A stretch of 64,000 bases of DNA from Siphonodentalium dalli (GCA_032622095.1 CP136069.1:10432036-10496035), one strand, 5' to 3'; shown: positions 1-11,954, counted from the first letter of the stretch. The notes: a model not told the origin generated them from the sequence alone. Numbers and translations are program-made.

Positions 1-1141
1 GACCTGACTTGGCAGGTCACGCACTTTCCAATGTAACAGTTTAGTTCCTTGTACAGTCTGGGCCAAAAATATTTCGACCTAATCGCATCATGCGTTTTGT
101 CTACTCCCACGTGGCCGTTATCATCGTGGTATTGTTGGATTATGTTGGTTTGAAGATGTGCGGGCACCCAAAGGCGTGGGGTCGGTTCTGCGTCAGCACT
201 CGAGAGGTAATAGAGTACCCCGTCAATCATCAAGTGTTTGTCATTCCGGGTGTCCTCGCCTTTGTCGAGGGCCTCCAGAACTGACGCAATTTCCGGGTCT
301 TTCTTTTGTTCCTCAAGCATGTTGAAGCCTGGCTTGTTGAACAGTAGATTAGTAGGTTGGTAAGCCTGACCAATTTGAGTTTTATTCGGCAGTTCCTTTG
401 GGGTTACCTCGCAGCTTGCGAAGTCTTTGGGTTTAAATCGAGACGAATTCAAGGCGGCGATTTCCGCTTGGGTCTCGGCGACAGTAAAGTTATTGTCGTT
501 GATATCTACCTCTACTTCTGCCTTCTCTTGTTCCGTATAAGCATTAGGTGGCGTTCGACTGAGCAGGTCTGCGCAGTGATTATCTGGGCCAGCTATGTAC
601 TCAATGTTACAGTTATATCCAGTTATGCCCAAAGCCCACTGTTGAATTTTCTTGTTCTGCATGGGGGATTCCAAGAGATACTTCAATGGTTTATGATCTG
701 TTTTTATCGTGAAAGTGGCGTTATGAAGGTAATGGTCCAACCTTTGTAATGCGAAGTGAATTGCATATGCCTCTTTCTCCACAGTTGGCCATCGGGTTTG
801 AGTATCACCAAGTTTGTGTGAGAGATAATAAATTGGTTCTTCAACGCCATCTGAGCCCAACTGGGTCAGACAGGCACCGATGCAAAGGTCGCTTGCATCA
901 GTATACAATGTATAGGGCGTGGCCGTATTTGGGTAGGCCAGGAGAGGCACTGCCGTGAGATTTTCTTTTAGTTTGTCAAACGAAATTTGGCAAGCTTGGT
1001 CCCATTTGAATTTGGCATATTTTTTTGTAAGCTGTACCAAAGGTTCAGCGATTTGCGAAAATGAGGGGACAAATCTGCGGTAGTAGTTGCTCATGCCAAT
1101 GAAGGAACGTACTTCTTTTACTGATGTTGGGGGCACAAGCA
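1..1141 (-). CDS. Ty3/gypsy pol fragment: RT C-terminus, RNase H, integrase zinc finger
   Basis: The minus strand is open from about 1141 to the window edge, so the 3' part is cut off. In order it shows the end of the reverse transcriptase thumb/connection (SFIGMSNYYRRFVPSFS), an RNase H domain with the catalytic TDAS motif, a later TDHKPLKYLL and the HCADLLSR end motif, then the integrase HHCC finger (GHVGVDKT, CVTCQ). This order (RT, RNase H, IN) is that of Ty3/gypsy elements; Ty1/copia has IN first. The YXDD part of RT, protease and nearly all of gag are missing because the frame is joined near 1141-1155 to the start of gag. It has no start of its own, so it is a defective copy. Confident on family, less on clade. 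Confidence 0.9.
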
Positions 1142-1300
1142 TTTTGACTTGACCCACCCGTGGTATTTCGTGGGGTCCCCGTCAAATGACGTCACTACCT
1201 GTGTTACCGTAGTCATGGCCATTGCAGCAATTTGAGAATTGATAGACTCTGTCAATGGGGCGAGAACACCAACTGATTGTTGTTGTTGTTGGGTAGCCAT
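1142..1300 (-). pseudogene. Truncated gag N-terminus of the same retrotransposon
   Basis: The ATG at 1298-1300 opens a short frame starting MATQQQQQ and reaching FDGDPTKYHGWV, which resembles the N-terminus of a retrotransposon Gag. After about 50 residues the sequence runs straight into pol sequence in a different frame. An upstream ATG at 1315 adds five residues (MFIII), but the MATQ start looks natural. Gag would normally form the particle shell; this stub cannot. The join marks an internal deletion of several kilobases relative to a complete element. Confidence 0.6.
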
Positions 1301-1410
1301 TATGATAATAAACAATTAGACTCACGTTTTGCGAATTTTCCCACACTGTTTTTTTTCACACTGTTCCTCTTCTGGTTTCACGTTGTGTCTGTGATTAGCG
1401 TTCAGATCCT

Positions 1411-1425
1411 GGCTCGAAGGCACCA
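1411..1425 (-). other. Candidate tRNA primer-binding site
   Basis: On the minus strand the sequence TGGTGCCTTCGAGCC lies between the gag start and the proposed LTR. It begins with TGG, as primer-binding sites complementary to a tRNA 3' CCA end do. The tRNA was not identified. Confidence 0.4.
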
Positions 1426-2630
1426 GTTAAGAGATATGTGCCAATACGGGTACATATAACTCTTAAGGCTATCAGAACGGTTTGATTATTTATATATAAC
1501 AAAGTCAATAATGTTCAATCATCGGCATCTGGGTTTCTCTTCCTGTCGTCTGCTTGGTTTAGAGTCTTCTTCCGTCTTCATAGGTTGTGTGTGTCTGCTT
1601 GTCTTCTACTCGGTTGAGTTCCGGTTGAGTTCGTCTTCCTGTCGTCTGCTCTTCTTCTTCCTCCGTCGGCGCATCAGTGGGGCGTTGTTAGAAATACAAG
1701 AGCATAATGTTTACCTTGTATTTCCGTCCATTGCTCCACTCTGCTCTTCTAAGCGTCCGATGGTTCGTGATGATCGCTTGTGTTGGTCAGATAGAAACTG
1801 GTTAGAACTGTCCTATCATGTCGGCTTCTTCTTCCTAAAATACCCAGTGTATGCTAATGACCGCCATGTGTATTTTCACGGCGCGTCGGTTCATCGTACT
1901 TAGGGTAATTGAGTTATCGTCATCTCCCCATGGGTCCTATTAACTCTCCTGGTTTCAGTAGCTTTCTAGGCGATACATCTGGTCTTGATAATCCTCAAGA
2001 CCGTGTTCTGTTTACTCCACAAATCATTTCCCTATGTTATTGCATGGACGCTCGCTAATTCGATTTGGTGCTCAGTACTTTTGTGATCTAGATGTGGTCA
2101 ACAGCGACGCTGATATGTGTGGTAATCGAGCGCCCCTCTGACAGAGATTTCCTATCTTCTTCCCGGGTTGAAAGTTATGTCCCTGTGGTTGTCTTGGCAC
2201 ACGTTTTAACCTCTAGCTTTATCGATAATAAAAAACAAAATAAAACGTCTACACTTTGTTTAGATAATTATTTAAAAAAAAAAATGTTTTGGTATGGGTT
2301 CAACGTTAATAAAGAGCGTTGGCGTATTACTATTGATGTTGGTTGATCCTAAAAATTACTCGTTCCAATCTACGTGTCAATATTAAAAATGTATATCATG
2401 ATCCGACCATCGACATATAGCCTGTATAATTGTCGATTCAAGCACGCAGCTATCAAGTTCAATAAAGTTAAAACAATTATATATTATGTTAGTTTACTAT
2501 ATAACAATTACAAATCTCTTTTCACAAAAAATATGTTACATATTTTTTCAATGTGTCAAGAATTAAAAAAGTTATTTACTCGATTTAACATCTGTGACTC
2601 AGTTGAATTTTAATATTGAGACCCTTAACT
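1425..2630 (-). repeat. Probable 5' LTR of the Ty3/gypsy element
   Basis: The interval starts AGTTAAG (1425-1431) and ends CTTAACT (2624-2630), a perfect 7-bp inverted pair, and its inner edge abuts the TGG primer-binding site. AGTTA-type ends occur in some gypsy-group LTRs. Length is about 1.2 kb. It contains no convincing coding frame. The partner LTR would lie left of the window, so neither the LTR pair nor the target duplication can be checked here. Confidence 0.4.
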
Positions 2631-2837
2631 TTGGTCGAATTCAAGTATGTAATTGTTATATGGTAATCTCACACGCAAGCTAACAGCTAAAGAGCGTTCA
2701 TCGATAATCTAATATAAATTTTAAATAATAAAAAAGAGCGTCTCTACTTATGCGCGCCTTTAATAAAGAGCGTTACGTTATCATGATTTCGACTGTAATG
2801 TGTTACATATAGATATTACAATTAGGTTAAGACTCAC
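2631..2837 (-). other. Start of the intron following the polymerase exon
   Basis: This short AT-rich stretch separates the donor at 2837 from the LTR edge at 2630. It contains TAATAAAGAGCGTT at 2761-2774, a 14-mer that recurs in the window. The main frame of the exon reads through only about 20 codons before a stop, fitting an intron. Confidence 0.4.
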
Positions 2838-4578
2838 CTGACACTTAGCACATTTCTTGCATATATGATCCTCTTTACAGTCCTGGCAATCCTTTGTATG
2901 TAAAGGTGAATATCCTTCAGAACATTCCAATATATCGTGTTGAATGGTTTCGAAGTCGAAGAAACAGAATTTAGCTCTTTCATCGTCAGTAACGGGAGGT
3001 ATGGCCCTTACATAACATTCGTGTGCTCCCATTGTGTATTTGTCACACGATCTACAAAATGTTTCTCCGCACACGTGTTGATTCGGACGTCTTTTCCCTC
3101 TCTCCATGACTTTTGTACAGTCCAAGCATTTCCACCATTTTTCGCAAGGAGCTGTCGTTTCTCCCGAAGCTTGATTAATAGGTTTTGCTTTATGACGCAC
3201 GAAACATTGATGAGACATACACGTCATATTACAATCTGAACAATGTTCTTTGTTTTCACTTTGTTCACATTTATCACTTTTACACACGAAACAGGTGTGT
3301 TCACAATAATGCTTTCCTTTGTGTGAATAATGTTTTAAACAATGCACACAGAAATATGCATCGCTAAAGAATCCCGTTATGGATTGTATAGCGTGGAAAT
3401 GTTCATTATCAGTCAGATATAAATATATCACGGGTCGTTCTGCAACGTCTGTAGGCGCGCTGGTAATGAATTTATTACCCAGTCTAGCACTGACGACTAG
3501 TATTGTCAAATTCAGAGTTTCCTCGAATGCTGTTAGGTCTGCTAAACTGGCTGGTCTGTCTGTTGATACACCTGCGATGACACTAATTTCTTTGGCTAAT
3601 TTTCCTTGCTCAGTACGTTTTTTGGTCCTCATATGGTTGTAATAATTGATCGGTACTTTTCTGTATTCCATGATGAGTTGTAAATTAGTTCTGGTTCCTC
3701 TATTCTGTGTTATTTCTAGCCATTCATCAGGACTGCAAATATTTAATTTACACCAACATGTGGCGATAGCCCGAGCCATACACATATTGTCGGTATTTTC
3801 AATCGTAACGATCGATGTTTTATTTCTTAGATTGTCACTGTCATCATGTAAAGCCGTTATCTTCCTCCGTGCTCCGCCTTTAGGTAACTCGATGGTGCCT
3901 ATATCTATGCGGAAACTTTGATTAACAGTCAGTGTTTGGTTACTGTTCAAAACGAGTTCGATTCTGTCAATCGCAGTGTTAGCATTTAACGTTTGCAACG
4001 TTTGTAACGGAACTACTATAGGGTTGTCCAAACTCTCATGGTGAATGATAACTCTACCAAGATCATTGTCAGCCAAATTTCCACGAGCTCTTTGAATAGT
4101 GTCCTCGAACATTGAATGTAGATTCCTGTATATGTCGATTAACTTTTTCTCTTTGTAAATTTCATCTAATTTGATCTCATATGTTCTCTGTGTTGCCAAA
4201 TTGTTTCCGAAGGTTCGTTCACTCCTTTTGCGAATGCTATATCCGGTTATTTGATTATCAGAACTGCCGGCTGTTTGATTGTCTGATTTTACAGCTCCTT
4301 CATCTTGATGTCTGTTCGTCTTCTCGGTTTTGTAATCCTGATGGTCCAGCTGTACCGGGTTGTGAGTTGTTAACATCATTTTTAGGCGCATCATCTTCTC
4401 CGTATCCGATTTGGTTCGGCCATGGGTCATCTCCTGAACAAAGCGTAGATGCTTCAATAATATCTTCATCTAGTTGATAAGCTACAATAGCCTTGTCGTA
4501 TTCTTCGATGTCTTGCAGAATACATTCTATTTCATAAATTTCCTCCACTGTTAGAGGTGTCATTATTTCTTCAGCCAT
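2838..4578 (-). CDS. Family B DNA polymerase of a Polinton/adintovirus-like element, 5' exon
   Basis: The main frame runs from about 4469 to a strong donor, CAG|GTGAGT, at 2838/2837. The middle has a conserved block (NLADNDLGRVIIHHESL; DRPASLADLTAFEE) that I recall from invertebrate transposon-encoded polymerase proteins. A cysteine/histidine-rich stretch follows (CVHCLKHY, CRSCDKYTMGAHECY), then FCFFDFETIQ, which fits the DxE Exo I motif of a family B 3'-5' exonuclease. Palm and thumb domains are absent, so further exons must lie beyond the intron, left of the window. A second frame from ATG 4578 encodes an acidic N-terminus (MAEEIMTPLTVEEIYEIE) and stops near 4300, overlapping the main frame by about 170 bp; either the copy has a frameshift or the N-terminus is spliced. 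Such enzymes replicate self-synthesising DNA transposons or related viruses. Function of this copy is doubtful. Confidence 0.75.
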
Positions 4579-5589
4579 TTTTCGAGAAGTCCTGAGAAGT
4601 GATTACAACGGTGTCTATTCACTATATGGAATACAGCTTAGTCATATATATTTTTATACCATAAAATCCCGAACATATGCAAGCACGGATGACGTAACAT
4701 TATATAAGATTATATATATGAACGTAATGTATGAATAGGCCGATAATTGGTTTTTACGGACGAGGCAACATTAGTTGTTTAACGGGGTTATGATTACGTA
4801 ACCATGGTGTGACTCTTTTCGACATGTGTTCCCCCAATGTGAACACCTGCACATTTAACAATTGTTATTATCTATTTCTAAACATCGAACTTGTCTGAAC
4901 CTATCAACTGATACAATAGCAGTGATATAATGTTACATCATCGGTGCTAACTGGAGTTTTGGTATACAAAATGAGCGTAAGTGTGAATGGAGTGATAAGT
5001 GGTTATTACGTAATGTTGTTATAACAATGACACCGAAGCAATTTCTATTATTGAGTGTCTCACGACCTGGACGTATTATGTATGCATGTTTTGGATAACT
5101 AATTATCGTGTTAATGCTAACAATGACACAGTTTATCAACCTTAATTGATACTAACCCGTTAAACAACTATTTTCTGCTCAGACATTAAATCGATATGTT
5201 TTCTGAATAGCATATAACTGTGAACGGGATATAATAGAATTCATTTGGTAAAGCAAGGTGTGACACATACATTGTTACCCACAATGTCGTGTGTGATTAC
5301 GTGTACATCGAATATGACAATTCATTCTGGGGGTTGTCCGCTCGTGATTCAACATAGTACATATCAATACTTCCAATAATTCACGATAATACACGCCTGT
5401 CATATACTCAATAACTTCATCGGGGATAGAGAAGTAAAGAATAAACGCTCTTTATTATTTATGTAAGAGTAATGGTGTCTATTTTCAGGTATGACAATTA
5501 TATGTATGAACTGCGTCCGATAAACACTGGAATGTATGCATTCATACCGATGGTCACAATGTCCAATAAAGCTATTTCTAAACATCGAT
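4579..5589. other. Non-coding flank of the polymerase gene, no clear feature
   Basis: AT-rich sequence upstream of the polymerase start. Only short chance frames are seen. It carries an inverted copy of the TAATAAAGAGCGTT 14-mer at 5444-5457. I looked for terminal inverted repeats of a Polinton here and did not recognise any. Confidence 0.4.
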
Positions 5590-5905
5590 AAATAATTTCA
5601 TGAAAAATATTTGAAAAAAAAAAATAACGAAAGATATTACACGCAAATAATTTTAATAAACATTCGACATTTTTTAATATCGAGATTATCAGAAACCGTA
5701 AACTCGTTATAATTTTTGTTATTTAAACTTTTTTTTTTTGGAGAAATAATTTTGGGGGTTTTGAAATTTTTTCTTTTTTTGAAATTTTGGGGTTTTGAAA
5801 TTTTTGTTTTTGGAAGTTTTGGGATTTTGAAATTTTTTGGAAAAATAACTTTTGGAAGTTTTGAAATTTTTTTTGGGTTTTGATATTTTGGAAGTTTTTA
5901 GAATA
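5590..5905. repeat. Degenerate T/G-rich low-complexity tract
   Basis: Irregular repeats of TTTTGAAATTTT, TTTTGGAAG and TTTTGGGG. The minus-strand frame across it reads as a monotonous F/Q/N/K/S-rich peptide, typical of low-complexity DNA and not a protein. Confidence 0.8.
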
Positions 5906-6726
5906 TTTTAGTACAACCAATTTTAGACCCAAAGATTCTATTTTTAGAAGTGGGGCGAACGAGCCGGCTATTCTTCTGGTAATCAGATTGCGATGAAACT
6001 TTTGGAACATAATTAACGCCACCGGTGTATACTGCTCTACAAATTTAGAAATCTGTGGTTCCTTGGGGATTTTATAAATAGATAATTGTTTTTTCCGGTT
6101 ATTTTGGGACGCGTTAAAGTTGTACTGCGACCCCGAGTCCGGTAAAATTTGTAGTTGGAATGTCCAAGTTCGTGATAGTTCTACTGACTATGCCGATGAT
6201 TTGAGAAGCTTTATTGTTTTAGGACATTTTAGGAAGGCTAATCTGGCCATGTCAAATTGAGCTATAGCGATGGGATATCTCGCAGGACAACACATTTCGG
6301 GTTTTCGTGGGGTATGTATTCGCTGGATGTCTAATTATAGTTGCAGTGTGTATAACTATTATGACCGCGTTAATTGCGTTCGATGTTTAGGTACGAACAA
6401 TGGCTGGGCCATGCAAACTTGAATATTTTATGGCGGGAACACAATTTTTGATCTGCATTTAGAAGCTTTCTGGTTTGGCGAATGAAAATTCTGCAGCAAT
6501 AAGCCGTAGTTTGTTGTAATAATTTGAAGGATTAGTTGTTTTAACGGAATTCTGAGGCGGTGCATTAATGTAACCAATATATTTTATATTATAATTTATA
6601 TTTATAGCTAATAATATGACCTTGGTGGCGTTACCATTTCTGACTATGGTTTTCTTGTCTCTTATTGTGGACACAAATATATAACTAATACTACGGTGAG
6701 CAGAGCATTTCTCTCTATTAGATTAT
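5906..6726. other. No recognised feature
   Basis: Unique-looking sequence with short frames only. No family resemblance, RNA gene or repeat recognised. Confidence 0.3.
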
Positions 6727-7540
6727 TATAGGTTACTGTAAGCACATTATTCTCCATAGGCGAGAGTGTTAATGTCCGGTGTTATGCTCGATCCCTGTGA
6801 ATGCTGGAACTTTCCAACCTAGTCAATTATGACTCCTCGGACCCAATATGACCCACACAAATTAATAGGTCCGTGTGCCGTTTCCGTCTTTAAGGGTACG
6901 TTCATACACTGGCAAATTTGCACGTTATGGTTTGCAGGCATTTTGTCGTAGAAAACGATTTGGTGCCAGAATATGAATGGAAAGAAGAACATAAAGTGCA
7001 TCTCTACCACAGCTAACTACATGCGAAGTATCATCTCTGTAGATCCACCTGTACCGACGCTACCGGAATTTGCCTATAAATAACATGTAATTATATCGCA
7101 AGAATAAATCATACAGGTATTTTAAGGCAAATTCCAGTAGCACCGCTACAAGTGGAACCACATAAATTTTAATTCTCACGCCTTTCGCTTCGGTAAAGAT
7201 GCATGTTATGTGCATGTTTCCGTTCATATTCTGGCACCATGTGGTTTTCTATGATGAATTGCCAGCAAAAACATACCGTGCAAACTTGCCAGCGTAAGAA
7301 CGTACCTTAAATGTACCGCTTTTAATACTACACTAATTCCGCACAAAAAATAATCACCAAATTTTGAAATATACCCCCATTAAATGCCAGGTTAATTATT
7401 TCACCCACTCTGGGTCAATATTCATATATGTATAATATTTCCATGGTGGCTTTGATTTTTCTCTTTTCTTATTATTAATGTTATCCCAATCATAATCAAC
7501 CATTCAGCTGCCAGATATGATTTAATGCTGACTTGAGTGT
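6727..7540. repeat. Dispersed repeat, copy A (interrupted)
   Basis: About 400 bp, from TTCTCCATAGGCG through AAATGCCAGGTTAATTATTT to AATGCTGACTTGAG, matches 8449-8845 in order and orientation with moderate divergence. Copy A is split at 6890-7310 by a foldback element that copy B lacks. Family unknown. Confidence 0.8.
6894..7306. mobile_element. TTAA-flanked foldback MITE, 413 bp
   Basis: The left end GGGTACGTTCATACACTGGC and the right end pair as long inverted repeats of well over 100 bp (GGCACCA/TGGTGCC, CATTCATATTC and AAATTTGCACG blocks match). A second inner inverted pair surrounds GGAATTTGCCT. TTAA flanks both ends (6890-6893 and 7307-7310). At the equivalent point copy B has a single TTGA, the probable empty site. 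The TTAA duplication suggests piggyBac-like mobilisation. No coding capacity. Confidence 0.8.
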
Positions 7541-8448
7541 TTGTATATTTGGTGTACTATAACCTATAGTGATCACTGGACATATAATAAGGTCGCCCAT
7601 ATGATACTAAATTGCGGCCATTTATATACCGACTTCAAAATAAATAACCTTGATTCGAAAAATGTCTGTGTTCTTACTTTATAAACCCTCTTCTGCCGCC
7701 ACCCATATCTGAATGTGCAAAAAAAAATTATCTTGACTTGAGTGTGATTTTTTGTTTATTGAAGCTGCATTCTGGCAAAGTAAACAAAGACGACGTACAT
7801 ACATGTAGTCAATCTGATAGCTTGTAAATATCACTTCCAGAAAATATGCCATACGATTCACCATGCGAATTGGGCGCACTTGGGGTTAACATTGGGCGCA
7901 CCTACCAACATTTCGAAAAACATCGACAGAAAACCCAAATTGGCCCGTCACAGGAACGCATTTATTGGCGGAAATCTAAGAGCGTTCGATCGCCAATCCA
8001 TTTCTGAAAATATCCAGGGTTGGCGTTTTTGTCAACCTGTCATCTTAAAGGGGCAATTCGACTTCGTTTGACCATATACTGGACCGATGTTGCATCATGT
8101 GTTAGAGTGTAGTCCATAATGAAACAAAGATTTACTCCGACGTCGTGCTCAATCCCGACAAATTCGCCTTTGCGTTGATCTGGGATGTCCGACGCCCTAA
8201 ATTGTGGTATCATATTCATTGAAGGGGCATTCATGGGCCGCAAAATGACAATTTTCTGTTTTACAACGAGAAGCAGAAATGGTATTGGAGGGGTTAAATT
8301 TGTATTTAATTGGACGACTCCTGTGTTAAATAATCTGCCGTGTCGCGTGCTTCAAGCTCCCAATTTGCTTACTGAGGATAATGAGAACGGGACATGTTCC
8401 AGAGCAGAAATCTGAAGAGAAAAAAGACCATATCTTGCGAAATATAGG
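7541..8448. other. No recognised feature
   Basis: Sequence between the two copies of the dispersed repeat. Short frames only, none convincing. It may be part of a larger duplicated element, but I found no second copy. Confidence 0.3.
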
Positions 8449-8845
8449 TTACAGTGCACCAATTATTCTCCATAGGCGATAGTGTTAATGTCCGGGGCTA
8501 TGCTCGATACCTTGTGAATGCTGGAACATTCTAACATAGTCAATTTTGAAGAATGACTCTTCGACCCAATATCACCCAAACAAATTAATAGGTCCTTGTG
8601 CCGTTTCCGTCTTTGAATGTAGCGCTTTTGATACTACCCTAAAAATCCTCACCGAATTTTCAAACATACCCCAATTAAATGCCAGGTTAATTATTTCACT
8701 CACTCTTGATTTTTATTCATCTAGGTATAATATTTCCATGGTGGTTTGATTTTTTCTTTTCTTATAACTAATTTTATCCCAATCATAGTAAAATCATAGT
8801 AAACCATTCAGTTGCCAGGTGAGATTTTATGCTGACTTGAGGGGT
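8449..8845. repeat. Dispersed repeat, copy B (uninterrupted)
   Basis: Same order as copy A (TTAATGTCCGG, AAATTAATAGGTCC, CCGTTTCCGTCTTT, AATGCCAGGTTAATTATTTC) but continuous across the site at 8612-8617 where copy A carries the foldback insertion. Confidence 0.8.
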
Positions 8846-8893
8846 GGGTGACAGTCCACCAAGGGGGTGTAATTTTTTATATTTTGTACACTA

Positions 8894-11280
8894 TCTATAT
8901 CTATATTTGCGAATGTCTGTCTGTCTCTCTGTCTGTCTGTCTGTCTGTGTTCTATAGAAATTCACAGGGGACCATCTAGATGATGCCAAAGGGGTCCACT
9001 AGGAGTAGCTTTTTACGAGAAAGATAATGGTCGGGGTTAGAATTTTCTAAAGTGACGCCGTTGTCAGGGGCAGAAAATGGGGAGGGGCAGAATTTTTTTT
9101 CGGCGATTGCCACGAAACTTATATATAATCATCTCCATAATATGAGGAATCCAATGGTGTGTTTTAAATATGGCAAAAGTCGCGCCGTTCGCGTCAGGGG
9201 TGCCCAGAAGGGGGAGGGGCAGATTTTTGTTCTGTCTCCGATTGCCACGAAACTTACATATAATCATCCCCATGATATTAAGAATCCAACGGTGTGGTTT
9301 AAATATGTCAAAAGTAGCGTCGTTTGAGTCAGCGTTGCACGAAAGGGGAGAGGGGCACCAAAATTGATAAAACTAATTTTAGCGCCCATTTCCACCAAAT
9401 TGATATATATTCTTATTCATGATACAAGGAATCTAATTGTGCGATTTAAGAACGCCAAATTGTTGTCCAAACGATGAGATATTGGGAGGGGTGGGCACTA
9501 AATTTGATAATAATTGGTTTAGTCGTCGATTGCCACCACACTTATACAAAAGCATCCCCATGGTATGAGGAGTTTCATGGTGTGGCTTATATCTGTCAAA
9601 TATGGCCTCATTCGAGTCAGGGGTGTATTGAAAGGGACAGGGGCACAAAATTGATGCACAATTATTTTGGCGCCAATTTCCACCAAAATGATACACGTTC
9701 TTATCCATGATACGAGGAATCTAATCGTGTGGTTTAAAGACGCGATAGTGGTGCTGTTTAGGTGATAGATGGGGGGAGGGAAGGTTTGGCACCAAATTTG
9801 ATATAAAAAAAAAAAAAATGTATATAAATTGTGTATAGAGACGCGGTACAATCGAGATGGCACCAAGGCGTTCTAAGAGGGGTAACTTTTAACAAGGAAG
9901 ATAATGGTGCGGGTTTAAATTTAAATTTAAATGGTGCTGTTGGTGTCAGGGGAAGAAAAGGGGGAGGTCGGCAAAATAAAAAAAAATAAGATGAATTAGT
10001 TTTGTCGCCGGGTTGAGAGATGTGGGTTCATAACTATTCTCATAATTTGTTTAATTGCGTATTGGCACCAACATATATATAATCATCGCCAGTATATCAT
10101 GCATCCATGAGTCTAATGGGCGTGGTTTAAATATGTCAAAAGAGGCAAAAGCTGATACAAATATATTTGGCACTAATTTCCAACAAATTCATACATGTTT
10201 TTATCTAATGATATACTATGAATTAAATCACATTTGATGTCACGGATGGTGAGCGGATATGCACTATCATAGATAAGTTTGCAATTCGCCGATATCCACA
10301 TATAAATTATATATAGTCACCCAGGCCATCTCCATTTAATTTTAAGGAGATTTGGGCGTTCACATTTCACAATCCCGACAAATGGAAACCCACTTATAAG
10401 TCACTTGAACAATTATATCTTCTTAACTGTCATATTTATATGGGGATGACAATCAGGACATTCACACAATGAGCTAGCAAAAAGATATACATAGAATAAG
10501 CATTATACGTATATTTATCATTTTATTGAAGAGATACATATATTCGTGCAAATTGAGAGACCTCGAACCGTCAGAGGTTTGCAACTTTGCATATATATTA
10601 TAACAAATTTGAGTCTGTTCCATTCAATAAAGTTTCCACAAAAAAAGTTACAATTTGTCAGGAGACATGGAAGGCCTGTTCAGTGGTCAAAGTGTGCAGT
10701 CATATATAGTTTCTTCTGATATACAATAAAATGCAGTTAGTAGCACATGACTTTTCAGGATCCTCCCAATACTGACATCTGACAAGGGGTTTAGAACAGA
10801 CTCATCAACTGACATAAACAACTCCATGAGCACCTGGACATTTCTTTGAAACATCTGTATCTTCATGGAGATATGATAGCCAGGTATCCTCGAGATCTTA
10901 GTCCAACCCACTAGATTGATTGATACATCTCAATATGTAAAACCCAATTGTCATCTTTTATTTATGAGAACTAATGTCTTTATGATGTCCATGTGTCATA
11001 TTATAACGTCGGGCGTATATACGCAGTTGTAAATAAATGAATACTTCATTATTCGTGGAACGGATTAATCGCGATAAACAGAATGACAATTGACAAGTTG
11101 GGCCACTACTTATATTCCATGACTGTAATAATCATGTTTTGTGATGCTATATGAAAATACAATTTATGAGAAAACGTATAACACTTTAAGCAAGAGTGTT
11201 CTCTATTCCCAACAAATATCCACAGCATACAGATGGTTTCACATCGCATTAACCTGGGCAACGCCGGGTAACCCTGCTAG
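8894..11280 (+). mobile_element. Candidate non-autonomous Helitron-like element
   Basis: The left end reads A|TCTATATCTATATTTG followed by a GTCT microsatellite (about 8907-8948). The right end reads GGGTAACCCTGCTAG|T. A 6-bp stem (ACCTGG with CCGGGT) sits just before CTAG. TC start, CTAG end, 3' hairpin and insertion between A and T are Helitron hallmarks. The interior has diverged tandem units of roughly 125-140 bp and no Rep/helicase frame. The boundaries are inferred; two unrelated repeats could lie side by side. Confidence 0.4.
9045..10010. repeat. Diverged ~125-140-bp tandem repeats
   Basis: Units share a core such as ATTGCCACGAAACTTA, GAGGAATC, GTGGTTTAAA and a GGGGAGGGGCA block. At least six units are recognisable, much diverged. 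They lie inside the Helitron-like candidate. Confidence 0.7.
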
Positions 11281-11542
11281 TAACCTATATAATTATACGT
11301 GTCATAGACTAGTCTATTATCAGGGGGAAGTCATACATTCTGAAATTCAATTTACTCCCTTTCTTTGATCAAACAATAGCAGGGCTGCACATGTCGCCTG
11401 GTGAAAACCCCCATATGACATACCAACTTGTGTGGGCATGCCTATGACATATGGCTGAGAAACTCGGCCAGACGGTCAAAAAATCAACATTTTCAGATGT
11501 GGTGAACATCCTTACCAAATTTCATTAACATCTGACAAGCTA

Positions 11543-11640
11543 CAGTAATGCTCTAATTAATCGACCTCTAAACCACAGCAGAATTATGGGTAACGTTTCA
11601 GGATTTAGTCGGAAATATGGCTTGTTGCCATTCTCGGACT
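11543..11640 (+). mobile_element. TA-flanked MITE (family T), half copy
   Basis: Starts TA|CAGTAATGCTCTAATTAATC and continues with AATTATGGGTAACG and GATTTAGTCGGAAATATGG. It matches one arm of the palindromic elements at 35702, 47109 and 56394. The second arm is missing. Confidence 0.75.
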
Positions 11641-11705
11641 GACAAAACAAAACAAACATTTCTAGATAAACAAAGATGAATAACTCTCGAACGTAATATC
11701 GGAAC

Positions 11706-11807
11706 AAAACGATTGAATTCTCCATTGAACGTCATCACAGTAGAGAACATCCAAACAAAACGATTGAATTCTCCATTGAGTGTCATCATAGCAGAGAACA
11801 TCCAAAC
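11706..11807. repeat. 51-bp tandem duplication
   Basis: Two adjacent copies, each beginning AAAACGATTGAATTCTCC and ending GAGAACATCCAAAC, differ at a few positions. Confidence 0.9.
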
Positions 11808-11903
11808 TAAATTTCATTGAGGTAAATATTGTTAGGCTAATTGTTAGTCATAAATGTGGTTCAAATTTGCCAAATTTCACTGTTGTCGTTCGAGTCAGGG
11901 TGG

Positions 11904-11910
<7 letters not shown>

Positions 11911-11954
<44 letters not shown>

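Larger units (their letters stand above)
1..2630 (-). mobile_element. Internally deleted Ty3/gypsy retrotransposon, 5' part
   Basis: LTR candidate, primer-binding site, gag start and pol remnant lie in the correct minus-strand order. Gag C-terminus, protease and most RT are missing at one junction near 1141-1155. The element lies downstream of the splice donor of the polymerase exon at 2838-4578, so it may have landed in that gene's first intron. Confidence 0.75.

Noticed and set aside
357-958. Plus-strand frames over the retrotransposon
   Set aside because: They are shadows of the minus-strand RNase H/integrase frame, which has clear motifs.
2937-3921. Plus-strand frames opposite the polymerase
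   Set aside because: Shadows of the minus-strand polymerase exon.
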